Origin: Clostridia bacterium | GTDB taxonomy: Bacteria; Bacillota; Clostridia; Oscillospirales; Acutalibacteraceae | NCBI GenBank assembly: GCA_017516485.1 | Contig: JAFXCH010000025.1 | Location: 1 to 64,000, forward strand | Direction of reading: 5' to 3' | Length of the DNA: 64,000 bases | Program-made: the position numbers and the translations under genes | Shown here: positions 25,935-34,900 of the stretch, one piece after another | Layout: each line of letters begins with the position of its first letter | Position numbering within the stretch: position 1 is the first letter of the stretch | Notes under the pieces: generated by a model | Databases searched by the model: none | What the model saw: the letters and a program-made list of their open reading frames with translations, nothing else | What the model was told of the DNA's origin: nothing

Positions 25935-27023
25935 TCAAGTTGAGAGAAGTTTGTAAACATCTGCCGCAATTTCTTCGGCGATTTCGCTGTTTGCGGCAAG
26001 TATCTCCATACACACCTTTTGCGAATTTCTGTAAGGAGTAAAAAGTATTTCTCCCTGCTTCATACGCATATATATCCCACCCGAATCATCGGATATAAGT
26101 TCATCACAAACTATAGAATCGGCAAATTGCGTCAGTCCATCGGCAACAAAAATACTTTTACGTTTATGAGAAACAGCAGGTAACAAGCTGTAAAGTGCAG
26201 ACAATCCCATCCCCTGCTCTGCCATATTATTCAATATCTCCGCAACAAGAAAAAGGCCGTCATTCTGCCACGGCTCATTACCGCCGTCAAAGCTTCGTTC
26301 AAGTTTTACGCCGTACTTTTCAGCAAGCTCATCGAGAAACCTCGGTGCAGAAAAAGGCACACAGATTTCACGCTTTTTCTTTATCGCACAAGCAGCGCAA
26401 ATGTTAAGCAAATCATCGTTGGTAATCACCCTGCCGCTCTCATCGCAAGCACTTACGCAAAAGCCCGATTCACTGACACAAAAACGGGGTTTTGCACCCT
26501 TATAGCCACCCAGAAGATTAAGCACGGAATTCAAAGTGTTTTTTATATTTTTATTTCGGCTTTCAAAAGCAACACTGATATCTTCAAGACTTTGCGGCAC
26601 TCCGACAAGTGCACGAAGATAAGAATCGGTCGGATTGATTGCAATTACAGACCCGCCCCTTTTTTTCTCTGTTCCCGACGAAAAGATAAGCGAAGACATC
26701 ACTTCCTCTTCGTGAACGGAAAGAGGTTTGCCGAGTGAATTATAGACGCTGATAAGTTTTTCGCCACCGACAAAGAAAGCACCCGAAAGCGAAAAACGGT
26801 CAATAAGAAACGACACGGACGATTCATTCATACAGCCAAAAACAACGGCAGATGCACCTGCAGATTTCACACCCTTTGCAAGGTTTGACACAGTTGCTGC
26901 AGAGCATTCAGAATCGTCGTGCAGAAAGCCGATTTTATTGCCGAGTGTACCTACAGCCGCTGTGCCGAGTGCTTCACCCGTCTTTTTATTCAAAGGCTTA
27001 TTTAAAACACAAAAAGATTTCAT
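25935..27023 (-). CDS. Degenerate phosphohexomutase-like protein
   Basis: A 362-residue protein that lines up by eye with the alpha-D-phosphohexomutase fold (phosphogluco-/phosphomannomutase) but lacks its catalytic residues. The N-terminus GTLGNKIGF and AATVSNLAKGVKSAGASAVVFG match domain 1. Where TASHNP should carry the phosphoserine, the protein has FFVGGEKLISVYNSLGKPL. Where DGDADR should bind metal it has CVSACDESGRVITNDDLLNICA. The C-terminal phosphate-binding segment is also altered (GEILFTPYRNSQK). It is shorter than the usual 450. I infer a non-catalytic relative; binding of sugar phosphates is possible. CGGAGGATAGATT precedes the ATG. It stands upstream of sipL-spoIVA's convergent partner rnhA, alone. 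Confidence 0.6.
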   Translation of the reverse strand: MKSFCVLNKPLNKKTGEALGTAAVGTLGNKIGFLHDDSECSAATVSNLAKGVKSAGASAVVFGCMNESSVSFLIDRFSLSGAFFVGGEKLISVYNSLGKPLSVHEEEVMSSLIFSSGTEKKRGGSVIAINPTDSYLRALVGVPQSLEDISVAFESRNKNIKNTLNSVLNLLGGYKGAKPRFCVSESGFCVSACDESGRVITNDDLLNICAACAIKKKREICVPFSAPRFLDELAEKYGVKLERSFDGGNEPWQNDGLFLVAEILNNMAEQGMGLSALYSLLPAVSHKRKSIFVADGLTQFADSIVCDELISDDSGGIYMRMKQGEILFTPYRNSQKVCMEILAANSEIAEEIAADVYKLLST

Positions 27024-27099
27024 AATCTATCCTCCGATAAATTCGATATGTATGCAAACCGATTATTGACAGGTTAATATAAAATTATCCGTTATGAGG

Positions 27100-27128
27100 T
27101 TGTAAGAAACTAAAAAAGATGATAAAAT
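27100..27128 (+). promoter_or_regulatory. SigA-type promoter of rnhA
   Basis: TTGTAA, 17 bases, TAAAAT, 38 bases before the rnhA ATG. Confidence 0.5.
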
Positions 27129-27166
27129 ACAAAACAGCAATAAAAACTCACGGACGGTAATTATAT

Positions 27167-27628
27167 ATGAGCAACGAAATGAAAAAAGTAGAAATATTCG
27201 CAGACGGTGCCTGCTCCGGCAACCCCGGACCCGGCGGATGGGGCACAATACTGCGTTGCAACGGTATAGAAAAAGAACTCTCCGGCGGTGAAGCAGACAC
27301 TACAAACAACAGAATGGAAATTACCGCAGTACTTGAAGGTCTGCGAGCACTCAAATATGCCTGCAATGTTACGGTAACGACAGACTCACAGTATGTGTAC
27401 AACTCCGTTACAAAAGGCTGGGCTGAAGGCTGGAGAAAAAACGGTTGGATAAAAAAAGACAAAAAGCCGGCACTTAATGCCGACCTTTGGGAAGAGCTTT
27501 TAAATGAAATTGCAAAGCACGAAGTCAATTTCATATGGATAAAGGGTCACAACGGACACAGCGAAAACGAGCGCTGTGATGCACTCGCAGTCGCACAGTC
27601 CGAAAGATATAAAAACATCAGAGAATAA
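27167..27628 (+). CDS. rnhA: Ribonuclease HI
   Basis: Cleaves RNA in RNA-DNA hybrids. The 153-residue product has all four acidic residues in context: [16 protein letters not shown] (Asp13), TTNNRMEI (Glu), VTTDSQYV (Asp), and ERCDALA (last Asp), plus [12 protein letters not shown] of the basic handle. The ribosome site is weak (GGACGG, 10 bases before the ATG). Its 3' end overlaps the convergent spoIVA gene by 11 bases. Confidence 0.96.
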   Translation: MSNEMKKVEIFADGACSGNPGPGGWGTILRCNGIEKELSGGEADTTNNRMEITAVLEGLRALKYACNVTVTTDSQYVYNSVTKGWAEGWRKNGWIKKDKKPALNADLWEELLNEIAKHEVNFIWIKGHNGHSENERCDALAVAQSERYKNIRE

Positions 27629-29096
27629 TACAGATAAGTCCGCTGCAGCCTTCATTTATAACCTTTTCTATTGTTTCCTGCAGCTTCATACGAGCATCGA
27701 CAGGCATTCTGCCGAGTTTATTTCGGAGTCCTTCGTTGACAAGCTCGTTGAGTGACTTGCCGAATATATTGGACTCCCATATTTTAAGCGGGTCTTCCTC
27801 AAACTCTTTGAGAAGATATTCAACAAGCTCTTCACTCTGCGACTCGGAACCTACAATCGGAGCAACCTCGGTTGTGATATTTGCGCGCATCATATGAACC
27901 GACGGTGCAGAGGCACGCAGCCTTATGCCATATTTACCGCCCTGCTTCATAATTTCAGGCTCGGCAAGCGTCAATTCCTCGGTTGTCGGCATTACGATAC
28001 CGTAGCCTGTAGCTTCAACTTCATCGAGTGCATTTTTCAGCCTCATATACGCTTTTTTAATATTATTAAGTTCGAGCAGCTCATCCATAAGAGCCTGCTC
28101 GTTCTTTATTTTTGTGCCCGTCACCTCACTGAGAATATCAAAAAACAGTGAAGGCTCTGCAACCGCTGATATAGCCGCTGACCCATCAGACAAATCCATT
28201 GATGAAACTTTGGCGGCGGTAATATACTCACACTCACATATATCGGAGGCAAACTGCGGCACGTCACGCACACGCTTAAGTCCTGATGCGGCATTTGTAA
28301 CGGCAGAAGTAATTGCAGACCTTACGGGGTGATTATCGTCAAGACTCATCATCCAGCAAGGCAGATTAACTCCGACTTCTTTGAGCGGAAACTCAAAGAG
28401 CACCTGACGAAGAATTTCTTTTATCTGCTCCTCTGTCAGCGTCTTGCAGTTGACAGCAAGCACAGGCACTGAATAATCGGCAATCATATCCGAAACCAGA
28501 TTTTTTGTTGCCACACTCTCGGGAGAAACACTGTTGACAAGCACAACAAAAGGCTTACCGAGTGCTTTAAGCTCGTCGATAACTCTTTTTTCAGCTTCTA
28601 AATAATCTGCTCTGTCAATTTCACCTATTGAACCGTCTGTTGTAACTACCAAACCTATTGTTGAATGTTCATCTATAACCTTCTTTGTGCCGAGTTCTGC
28701 AGCCATATTGAAAGGAATTTCCTTGTCGTACCACGGAGTTTTGACCATTCTCGGCTGCTCATTTTCGATATAGCCGAGAGCACCCGGCACAATATATCCG
28801 ACGCAGTCAATCATACGTACTTTAAGACCTATTCCGCCGCCGAGTGTTATTTCAACAGCTTCTTCAGGAATAAACTTCGGCTCTGTAGTCATTATTGTTC
28901 TGCCTGCAGCTGATTGCGGCAGTTCATCGGTAGCACGCTCACGCTTTGCCGAATCGTCGATATTAGGTATAACAAGCTCATCCATAAAACGCTTGATAAA
29001 AGTTGATTTACCCGTTCTTACGGGACCTACAACGCCGATATATATATCGCCCTGAGTTCTGGCGGCAATATCGCTGTAAATATTTTTATGTTCCAT
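27618..29096 (-). CDS. spoIVA: Stage IV sporulation protein A
   Basis: SpoIVA is a mother-cell ATPase that polymerises on the forespore to form the coat base layer. The 492-residue length is exactly typical. The Walker A motif is [12 protein letters not shown] (residues 20-31), followed by [14 protein letters not shown], and the C-terminus [17 protein letters not shown] keeps the anchoring hydrophobic end. I start it at ATG 29096, 9-10 bases after AAGGAGG, not at a nearer TTG. It is encoded directly after sipL (gap of 15 bases), whose product binds SpoIVA. Confidence 0.97.
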   Translation of the reverse strand: MEHKNIYSDIAARTQGDIYIGVVGPVRTGKSTFIKRFMDELVIPNIDDSAKRERATDELPQSAAGRTIMTTEPKFIPEEAVEITLGGGIGLKVRMIDCVGYIVPGALGYIENEQPRMVKTPWYDKEIPFNMAAELGTKKVIDEHSTIGLVVTTDGSIGEIDRADYLEAEKRVIDELKALGKPFVVLVNSVSPESVATKNLVSDMIADYSVPVLAVNCKTLTEEQIKEILRQVLFEFPLKEVGVNLPCWMMSLDDNHPVRSAITSAVTNAASGLKRVRDVPQFASDICECEYITAAKVSSMDLSDGSAAISAVAEPSLFFDILSEVTGTKIKNEQALMDELLELNNIKKAYMRLKNALDEVEATGYGIVMPTTEELTLAEPEIMKQGGKYGIRLRASAPSVHMMRANITTEVAPIVGSESQSEELVEYLLKEFEEDPLKIWESNIFGKSLNELVNEGLRNKLGRMPVDARMKLQETIEKVINEGCSGLICIIL

Positions 29097-29111
29097 TTCA
29101 ATCAATCCTCC

Positions 29112-30629
29112 TTATATAATCAGCATTGTTTTTTGCTCGAGCACATCGGCTTTTACATTGTTGCGACGGCGAATTGTTTCCTCGGAAGTATTGTACTTTT
29201 TCGCAATATCCCATAACTTTTCGCCGTTTTCAGCGAAATAGACGGTAACAGCAAAATTCGAACCGCTCTTTTCGGTATTTTCAAGCTCTTTGACATCCAT
29301 AACAGCCATTAAATCTTCCGTTTCAAAAATACAACCGTTCGCTTTAAGCTGCACCTTGGCATTAAGGTTTGAGCCTCTGCCGATTAAAGAAACACCGCAG
29401 GGCTGTACACTTGTATTACCGACAAGCTTGCCTTTAACTTTCGGAAAATCTTTATTGAAGCGATAATCGTTCTGCCGGCGTGCAAAAGCAGGACTTCCCT
29501 GAGAATCGATATACAGCACACATAATGTAAGAGTACCGCTCAGTTCAACAGAACCGTTATCACTGCTGCTGACACAAGTTGCGCTTTCGCACCACGAATC
29601 GATTATTTCACTCACTTCATTACCCGAAAAATCGGGCTGAAAAGTGACAAGAAAAGTCTCGTCAAGCGTACCTGCAAAGCGATTTGATTTAACAGAAGAA
29701 GCACTTACTTCAAGTTCTCTTTTCACAGAATAGACATCTTCTACGCAAGCACAGTTGAGCGGTTTATAACCGCAAACCTCCGCTTGCACTGCAACAGCCG
29801 CATCGAGCTTTGTCGGCTCATTACCGTCATCGGTCCTAAGTTTTATATCTATAGACGATGTCTCCGCCTTTACATCACATATACACGAATCGTCAACGCC
29901 GTCAAGCTCGATTATCTGACTAATCGGCATAGAATGTTCAGCTTTTTTAACACTCGAATCTTCACAACACATAGTAACGCAAAGCTGGAGTTCACCTTTA
30001 ACAAGAAGTTTATTGCTGACAGCTTTTATTTCATTAATAATCGGTACGGCTGAAGAACGGATTATACCTTTTATCGGCGAATCCGAATCAGACAACGTTA
30101 TTAACTCGCTCATTTCAAAAAGCTTGGTTGCACAGCCTGCTGCACTGCAACCTTGAAAAGGTATCAATTTCTGATGCACACCGTCGCCGTTTACTGACGA
30201 AATAAAATTTTTACTCTCACAGCACATAACCGAAAACAGCACAGACACACAGCCGTGCACATCGACTCTTCTCGGACTTACGGCACGGCAATTCACATAG
30301 CTGACCTTTGCTTTTGCCGAAACATTACATTCGGGAGTAAGTGAACTCATCTCGACATATTTACTCAAAGGATAGTTCTGCTCAAAGCAGGCAAGTTTGC
30401 CGTCTGCACTCACGTAAAGCAGACGTATTACCGCATTTCCGTCAGCGGTAATACGGTTACCTGTTACATTGACGGAATTTATGCCCGGCTCAATATTACA
30501 GCAGAGTATGCTTTTTATGTCGGGACAGTAATCAGGTAAAGTCAGGTCACCGTCTACACCTTGCTCTGCTTTTGCTTCACGCACAATCCGACAGTCACAA
30601 AGCTGCTGTTTATCAACATTAAAATCCAT
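29112..30629 (-). CDS. sipL: SipL-like SpoIVA-interaction protein (DUF3794, LysM)
   Basis: A 505-residue protein with repeated DUF3794 (SPOCS) units. The first holds AEQGVDGDLTLPDYCPDIKSILCC, a second begins near residue 165, and a third near residue 315. A LysM domain ends the protein (ENGEKLWDIAKKYNTSEETIRRRNN). This is the layout of SipL, which in Clostridioides difficile binds SpoIVA through its LysM domain and helps localise the coat. The neighbour spoIVA, 15 bases downstream, supports the name. It is the first gene of the pair, so its upstream region should hold a SigE promoter, but I could not pick one with confidence. Confidence 0.88.
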   Translation of the reverse strand: MDFNVDKQQLCDCRIVREAKAEQGVDGDLTLPDYCPDIKSILCCNIEPGINSVNVTGNRITADGNAVIRLLYVSADGKLACFEQNYPLSKYVEMSSLTPECNVSAKAKVSYVNCRAVSPRRVDVHGCVSVLFSVMCCESKNFISSVNGDGVHQKLIPFQGCSAAGCATKLFEMSELITLSDSDSPIKGIIRSSAVPIINEIKAVSNKLLVKGELQLCVTMCCEDSSVKKAEHSMPISQIIELDGVDDSCICDVKAETSSIDIKLRTDDGNEPTKLDAAVAVQAEVCGYKPLNCACVEDVYSVKRELEVSASSVKSNRFAGTLDETFLVTFQPDFSGNEVSEIIDSWCESATCVSSSDNGSVELSGTLTLCVLYIDSQGSPAFARRQNDYRFNKDFPKVKGKLVGNTSVQPCGVSLIGRGSNLNAKVQLKANGCIFETEDLMAVMDVKELENTEKSGSNFAVTVYFAENGEKLWDIAKKYNTSEETIRRRNNVKADVLEQKTMLII

Positions 30630-30692
30630 TTATTTTACCTCGCCTTCAAAAGTTTCTATACAATCTATATTCAAGCCCTGTCCGATTTAGTA

Positions 30693-30733
30693 CAAAAAAG
30701 AAAGAGCAGTTTCACCGTAAGCGAAACTGCTCT
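30693..30733 (-). terminator. Rho-independent terminator
   Basis: AGAGCAGTTTC/GAAACTGCTCT (11 bp) followed on the minus strand by TTCTTTTTTG. It ends the long block 46748-30751 just past the fumarase gene. Confidence 0.88.
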
Positions 30734-30750
30734 GTTTAAATATTATACTT

Positions 30751-31278
30751 TTATGAAAAAAGACTGCCGCCCTGAGAATCAATACCGACAATAAGCGGAA
30801 AATCGCAAAACTCCAGACGCTTAACGCTTTCACAACCAAGATCTTCAAAAGCAATAACTTCACACGAGGTGATGCATTGAGCCGCAAGGGCACCTGCACC
30901 GCCTATAGCACAAAGATAAACCGCTTTATTGCGAACCAAAGCATCGACAACCTCTCTGTTACGCGGTCCTTTACCAATCATAGCAACAAGTCCGTTATCA
31001 AGCAACAACGGAGCGTAAGGATCCATACGCGAAGAGGTAGTCGGGCCACAACTACCTATCGGAAGACCGGGGGGTGCAGGAGTAGGACCTGCATAATAGA
31101 TTGATGCACCGTCAAGCTCAAAAGGCAAAGGCTGATTATCCGCCATCATCGCAACAATACGCTTGTGTGCGGCATCACGCGCCGTATAAACAGTACCGCT
31201 AAGCAACACTCTGTCTCCGCATTTAAGCTGCGGAGCATATTCCTTAAGCTGAGAAGAAGTTACCCTGTACTCTGCCAC
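30751..31278 (-). CDS. Fumarate hydratase class I beta subunit (TtdB/FumB C-terminal type)
   Basis: The small swivelling subunit of two-subunit iron-sulfur hydro-lyases (fumarate or tartrate dehydratase). The 175-residue product has SGTVYTARDAAHKRI, YAGPTPAPPGLPIGSCGPTTSSRMD and MIGKGPRNREVVDA, all typical. Start GTG 31278 with AAGGAGGAG upstream. The cluster-binding alpha subunit, which the enzyme needs and which is usually encoded next to it, is not in the window. The upstream neighbour is instead a DivIVA-like peptide, 2 bases away. So this is either a split locus or a subunit used with a distant partner. Confidence 0.9.
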   Translation of the reverse strand: MAEYRVTSSQLKEYAPQLKCGDRVLLSGTVYTARDAAHKRIVAMMADNQPLPFELDGASIYYAGPTPAPPGLPIGSCGPTTSSRMDPYAPLLLDNGLVAMIGKGPRNREVVDALVRNKAVYLCAIGGAGALAAQCITSCEVIAFEDLGCESVKRLEFCDFPLIVGIDSQGGSLFS

Positions 31279-31280
31279 GG

Positions 31281-31559
31281 TTACTCCTCCTTGCCGAGGT
31301 ACTTAAGAAGGATTTTATCAATCTCATTAAATATACTTTCAGAATCGATCTCTTCTTCCGATTTCATAACAGAGGATGCAGAACAAGCCTCTTCATAAAC
31401 GGCAAGTTTACGTTCGAGGTCGTTTATACGTTCATCCTTACGCTTATTCTCGGCACGAAGAGTCTGAATCATAGTCATAAGCTCCTCAATATATGCAATT
31501 ACATCTTTGCGGTTAAAACCGCCCAGAGCCGACTTTTTGAAAGACCTTTCCTCAACCAT
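31281..31559 (-). CDS. Small DivIVA-like coiled-coil protein (92 aa)
   Basis: A 92-residue protein. Its N-terminus ALGGFNRKDVIAYIEEL resembles the membrane-binding start of DivIVA/GpsB proteins (F-x-R-x-x-V-x-x-Y-I). Residues 22-55 are a predicted coiled coil (MIQTLRAENKRKDERINDLERKLAVYEE), and the tail is acidic. It may help mark curved membrane or the division site, like the large DivIVA in the same block, but this is inference. AGGAGAACAAACC precedes the ATG. It is 2 bases from the fumarase gene and 14 from the transketolase gene. Confidence 0.7.
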   Translation of the reverse strand: MVEERSFKKSALGGFNRKDVIAYIEELMTMIQTLRAENKRKDERINDLERKLAVYEEACSASSVMKSEEEIDSESIFNEIDKILLKYLGKEE

Positions 31560-31573
31560 GGTTTGTTCTCCTC

Positions 31574-32521
31574 TTACTTTTTGAGAGCAACTGCTGCCTT
31601 AGCCTTGGCAACGATATTATCTGCTGTAAGACCGTAAATCTTAAGCATTTCTACCGCAGGACCTGATGCACCGTATTCATCCTCAACACCGACGCGCAGT
31701 ACGGGTACGGGGCACTCTTCACAGACTACATCTGCAACAGCTGAGCCGAGACCGCCGATAACGCTGTGCTCTTCTGCAGTGACGATAACTCCTGTTTCCT
31801 TAGCAGCCTTGATAACGATATCCTTATCGATAGGCTTGATTGTAGCCATATTGATAACTCTTGCATTAATACCGTCGGCAGCAAGTGTCTCTGCTGCAAT
31901 AAGAGCCTCATTTACCATAAGACCTGTAGCGATGATTGTAACGTCTGTACCTGCCTTAAGCTCAACGCCCTTACCGATTTCGAACTTGTAGTCGTCACCG
32001 AAAAGTCTGGGTGTTGCAAGTCTGCCGAAACGAAGATAAACAGGGCCGTCAATCTCCGCTGCAGCAAGCACAGCAAGTCTTGCTTCAACATCGTCAGCAG
32101 GGTTGATAACAATCATACCGGGGATTGTACGCATAAGTGCTATATCCTCACAGCACTGGTGGCTTGCACCGTCCTCACCTACGGAGATACCTGCGTGAGT
32201 TGCACCGATTTTGACATTGAGATGAGTATAGCCGATTGAGTTTCTGATCTGCTCAAAAGCTCTGCCTGCAGCAAACATTGCAAACGAGCTTGCAAAAACA
32301 GTATAGCCTGTTGTAGCAAGACCTGCTGCAACACCCATCATATTACACTCTGCAATACCTGTATCAAAGAATCTGTCGGGGAATTCTTTTTTGAAAGCAA
32401 TTGTCTTTGTAGCCTTTGCAAGGTCTGCATCAAGAACAACTACTTTGTCGTTTTTCTGACCAAGCTCAACGAGTGCTTTACCGTAAGCATCGCGAGTTGC
32501 TGTCTTAATTACGTCTGCCAT
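31574..32521 (-). CDS. Transketolase, C-terminal subunit
   Basis: Second half of a split transketolase (315 residues): the pyrimidine-binding domain with GIAECNMMGVAAGLA, HAGISVGEDGASHQ, the substrate-site region YLRFGR, and a C-terminal transketolase domain (TAEEHSVIGGLGSAVA). It pairs with the upstream gene for the thiamine-diphosphate-binding half and makes the pentose phosphate enzyme. Split genes are common in Clostridia. A GGTGATATT site precedes the ATG. A 63-base gap separates the halves. Confidence 0.95.
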   Translation of the reverse strand: MADVIKTATRDAYGKALVELGQKNDKVVVLDADLAKATKTIAFKKEFPDRFFDTGIAECNMMGVAAGLATTGYTVFASSFAMFAAGRAFEQIRNSIGYTHLNVKIGATHAGISVGEDGASHQCCEDIALMRTIPGMIVINPADDVEARLAVLAAAEIDGPVYLRFGRLATPRLFGDDYKFEIGKGVELKAGTDVTIIATGLMVNEALIAAETLAADGINARVINMATIKPIDKDIVIKAAKETGVIVTAEEHSVIGGLGSAVADVVCEECPVPVLRVGVEDEYGASGPAVEMLKIYGLTADNIVAKAKAAVALKK

Positions 32522-32584
32522 AATATCACCATACAGTGCAATAAATGCACCGTTACCTTTCTTTATAAATCAAAAGCGTACCGA

Positions 32585-33430
32585 TTACATCTGCTCAAGC
32601 TTTGCAAGCTCTTCATCAAGCTCTGCAAGTGCCTTCTCGTACTGTTCCTGATTGGGAGCTGTACCGTGCCAGTCGCAATTATCTTCCATAAAGGAAACAC
32701 CCTTGCCCTTCAATGTCTTTGCAATAATTGCTGTGGGCTTGCCGACAAAGCTTCTTGCAGCATTGAATGCTGCGTCAATTTCATCAAAATTATCACCGCA
32801 GATTTCAATTACATTCCAGCCGAAAGACTTGAACTTTTCAGGAATCGGATAAGGTGAGTTAACGTGTGAAACCGTACCGTCAATCTGCAGGTTGTTGTTA
32901 TCGATAACAGCTACAAGGTTGTCAAGGCCCTTAGCGGAAGCATACATTGCTGCCTCCCAGACCTGACCTTCCTGAATTTCGCCGTCACCAAGCACTGCAT
33001 AAACTCTGAACTCGGCACCGCTGAGCTTTGCGCCCAGAGCCATACCGCAAGCTGCGGAAATACCCTGACCGAGTGAACCTGTGCTCATATCAACACCGGG
33101 GGTAAGCTTCATACTGGGATGACCCTGGAGCATTGAGCCGGGCTTACGGAGCATCTTGAGCTCTTCAAACGGGAAGAAACCTTTGAGTGCAAGAGCGGCA
33201 TAGAGAGCAGGTGCAGTATGTCCCTTTGAAAGAACAAGTCTGTCGCGGCCCTCCCATTTTGGATTCTTGGGGTCAACGTTCATCTCTGAAAAATAGAGAT
33301 ATGTCATAACATCGGCAATAGAAAGAGAGCCACCGGGATGACCCGACTTTGCGTTATAAACGCCCTCAATAATACCGTGTCTGACTTTGTTTGCTTTGAT
33401 CTTCAACTGCTTTTTAGCTGCTGCGTCCAA
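32585..33430 (-). CDS. Transketolase, N-terminal subunit
   Basis: First half of the split transketolase (281 residues): ThDP-binding domain with SGHPGGSLSIADVMTYLYF, KGHTAPALYAAL, GSLGQGISAACGMAL, and the ThDP motif GDGEIQEGQVWEAAMYAS...NNLQIDG. I place the start at TTG 33430, right after CGGAGGTGACTGT. A longer reading frame to 33646 would overlap rluD and has no homology to the family. The length then fits the usual 270-285. Confidence 0.94.
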   Translation of the reverse strand: MDAAAKKQLKIKANKVRHGIIEGVYNAKSGHPGGSLSIADVMTYLYFSEMNVDPKNPKWEGRDRLVLSKGHTAPALYAALALKGFFPFEELKMLRKPGSMLQGHPSMKLTPGVDMSTGSLGQGISAACGMALGAKLSGAEFRVYAVLGDGEIQEGQVWEAAMYASAKGLDNLVAVIDNNNLQIDGTVSHVNSPYPIPEKFKSFGWNVIEICGDNFDEIDAAFNAARSFVGKPTAIIAKTLKGKGVSFMEDNCDWHGTAPNQEQYEKALAELDEELAKLEQM

Positions 33431-33479
33431 AACAGTCACCTCCGAAAAATTTATTTTTAATTTATTGTAACCAATATAA

Positions 33480-34406
33480 TTACATACTTTTTGATACCTT
33501 TGCCAAAAAATCGGTAAAGTAATCGGGAAGCTCGGCAGAAAGCTCAATATATCTTCCATCCTGCGGATGCTCAAAGCCGATAAGGCCTGCATGCAGGCAC
33601 TGACCACCGAGAGAAACACCGTTTGCAGGGCCGTAAACATCGTCACCTGCTACGGGATGACCTATATGAGCCATATGCACTCTTATCTGATGAGTTCTTC
33701 CTGTTTCAAGTTTTACCCTGACAAAAGAGAATTTTTTATAGGTTTCAAGCACTTCATAGTGCGTAACCGCATTACGTGAGTGAACAGATGTAACACACAT
33801 CTTTTTACGGTCGTTGGGATTGCGGCCTATAGGAGCATCAATTGTGCCTGTCGGCTCTTTGAAGCTGCCGTGAACAACGGCACGGTACTCTCTTGTAAAG
33901 CTGTGAGCCTGAATCTGCGAAGCAAGGCTCATATGAGCCTCATCGGTTTTGGCTACAATCAGCAAACCGCTTGTATTCTTATCGATTCTATGCACTATAC
34001 CCGGGCGTATAACGCCGTTGATACCCGACAAACTGCCTTTACAGTGATGTAGCAAAGCGTTTACCAACGTACCGTCGGGATTGCCGGGTGCGGGGTGTAC
34101 AACCATACCGCGAGGCTTGTTTACAACAAGCAGGCTCTCGTCCTCATAGCGGATATCAAGAGGTATATCCTGCGGCTGAGCCTCAAGCTCGCGAAGCTCG
34201 GGAGCAAGCACCAGCACTTCGTCACCCTGAACAGCACAGTAACTCTTTTTTTTGAGCTTACCGTTTACCGTAACACCGCCGTCATCAAAAACTTTTTGAA
34301 CAAAATTGCGTGAAAGCTCTGGAGCCATAGTGCAAATCAGCTTATCGAGACGCTCACCTTCGTCAGCAGACTCAACGGTAAAGCAAAAGACCCGCTTATT
34401 CTCCAT
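33480..34406 (-). CDS. rluD: RluA/RluD-family 23S rRNA pseudouridine synthase
   Basis: A 308-residue pseudouridine synthase: S4 domain at the N-terminus (RLDKLICTMAPELSRNFVQKVFDDGGVTVNGK), then the catalytic domain with HRIDKNTSGLLIVAKT, whose Asp is the nucleophile, and ETGRTHQIRVHMAHIGHPVAGDDVYG. This is the family that modifies helix 69 of 23S rRNA (RluD) or other sites; the exact position cannot be read. The gene sits behind lspA with an 11-base overlap, the widespread lspA-rluD order. Confidence 0.92.
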   Translation of the reverse strand: MENKRVFCFTVESADEGERLDKLICTMAPELSRNFVQKVFDDGGVTVNGKLKKKSYCAVQGDEVLVLAPELRELEAQPQDIPLDIRYEDESLLVVNKPRGMVVHPAPGNPDGTLVNALLHHCKGSLSGINGVIRPGIVHRIDKNTSGLLIVAKTDEAHMSLASQIQAHSFTREYRAVVHGSFKEPTGTIDAPIGRNPNDRKKMCVTSVHSRNAVTHYEVLETYKKFSFVRVKLETGRTHQIRVHMAHIGHPVAGDDVYGPANGVSLGGQCLHAGLIGFEHPQDGRYIELSAELPDYFTDFLAKVSKSM

Positions 34407-34887
34407 CGGTTTTTGACCTGCCTTTTTTGAAATCGCGGAAAATATCCCAAAGAAGATATCCTACGAGAATAAACTCGCCTACGGTTATAAAGCAATCCGC
34501 AAAATTGAAAACGGGAAAATCAACAAACAGTGCCTCAATATAATCTACAACAAATTGAAGACGTATTCTGTCGATAAGATTACCGAGACCGCCGCCCATT
34601 ATCATAACAACACTTGCAACAAGCACCTTTGACTTGAGTTTTCGTGCAATCAGAATATAAAATCCGACTGCCATTACAAATGCCGAAAACACTGCAAGCA
34701 ACACCGTTTTACCTTCAAAAAGGCTGAACGCTGCACCTGTATTTTCAACATATCTGAACTGCAGAAAATTATCAATAACCGTAAAGACCTGACCGCTGAC
34801 AAGTGAAGAATCAAGTACAGCAAGCTTTATAAGCTGATCAGCCACAGCAATAGCTATGACCAAAGCACAGCATATAACAGACGACAT
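34396..34887 (-). CDS. lspA: Lipoprotein signal peptidase
   Basis: Signal peptidase II removes the signal peptide of lipoproteins. The 163-residue product has four membrane helices and the catalytic regions: ENTGAAFSLF, GGGLGNLIDRIRLQFVVDYIEA (first Asp) and FPVFNFADCFITVG (second Asp). GGGGGAAAATAA precedes the ATG. The window also holds a lipoprotein substrate candidate (52715). Confidence 0.96.
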   Translation of the reverse strand: MSSVICCALVIAIAVADQLIKLAVLDSSLVSGQVFTVIDNFLQFRYVENTGAAFSLFEGKTVLLAVFSAFVMAVGFYILIARKLKSKVLVASVVMIMGGGLGNLIDRIRLQFVVDYIEALFVDFPVFNFADCFITVGEFILVGYLLWDIFRDFKKGRSKTDGE

Positions 34888-34900
34888 TTATTTTCCCCCG

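Noticed and set aside
33431..33646. N-terminal extension of the transketolase N subunit
   Set aside because: It would overlap rluD and has no homology; the TTG after GGAGG at 33430 gives the normal length.
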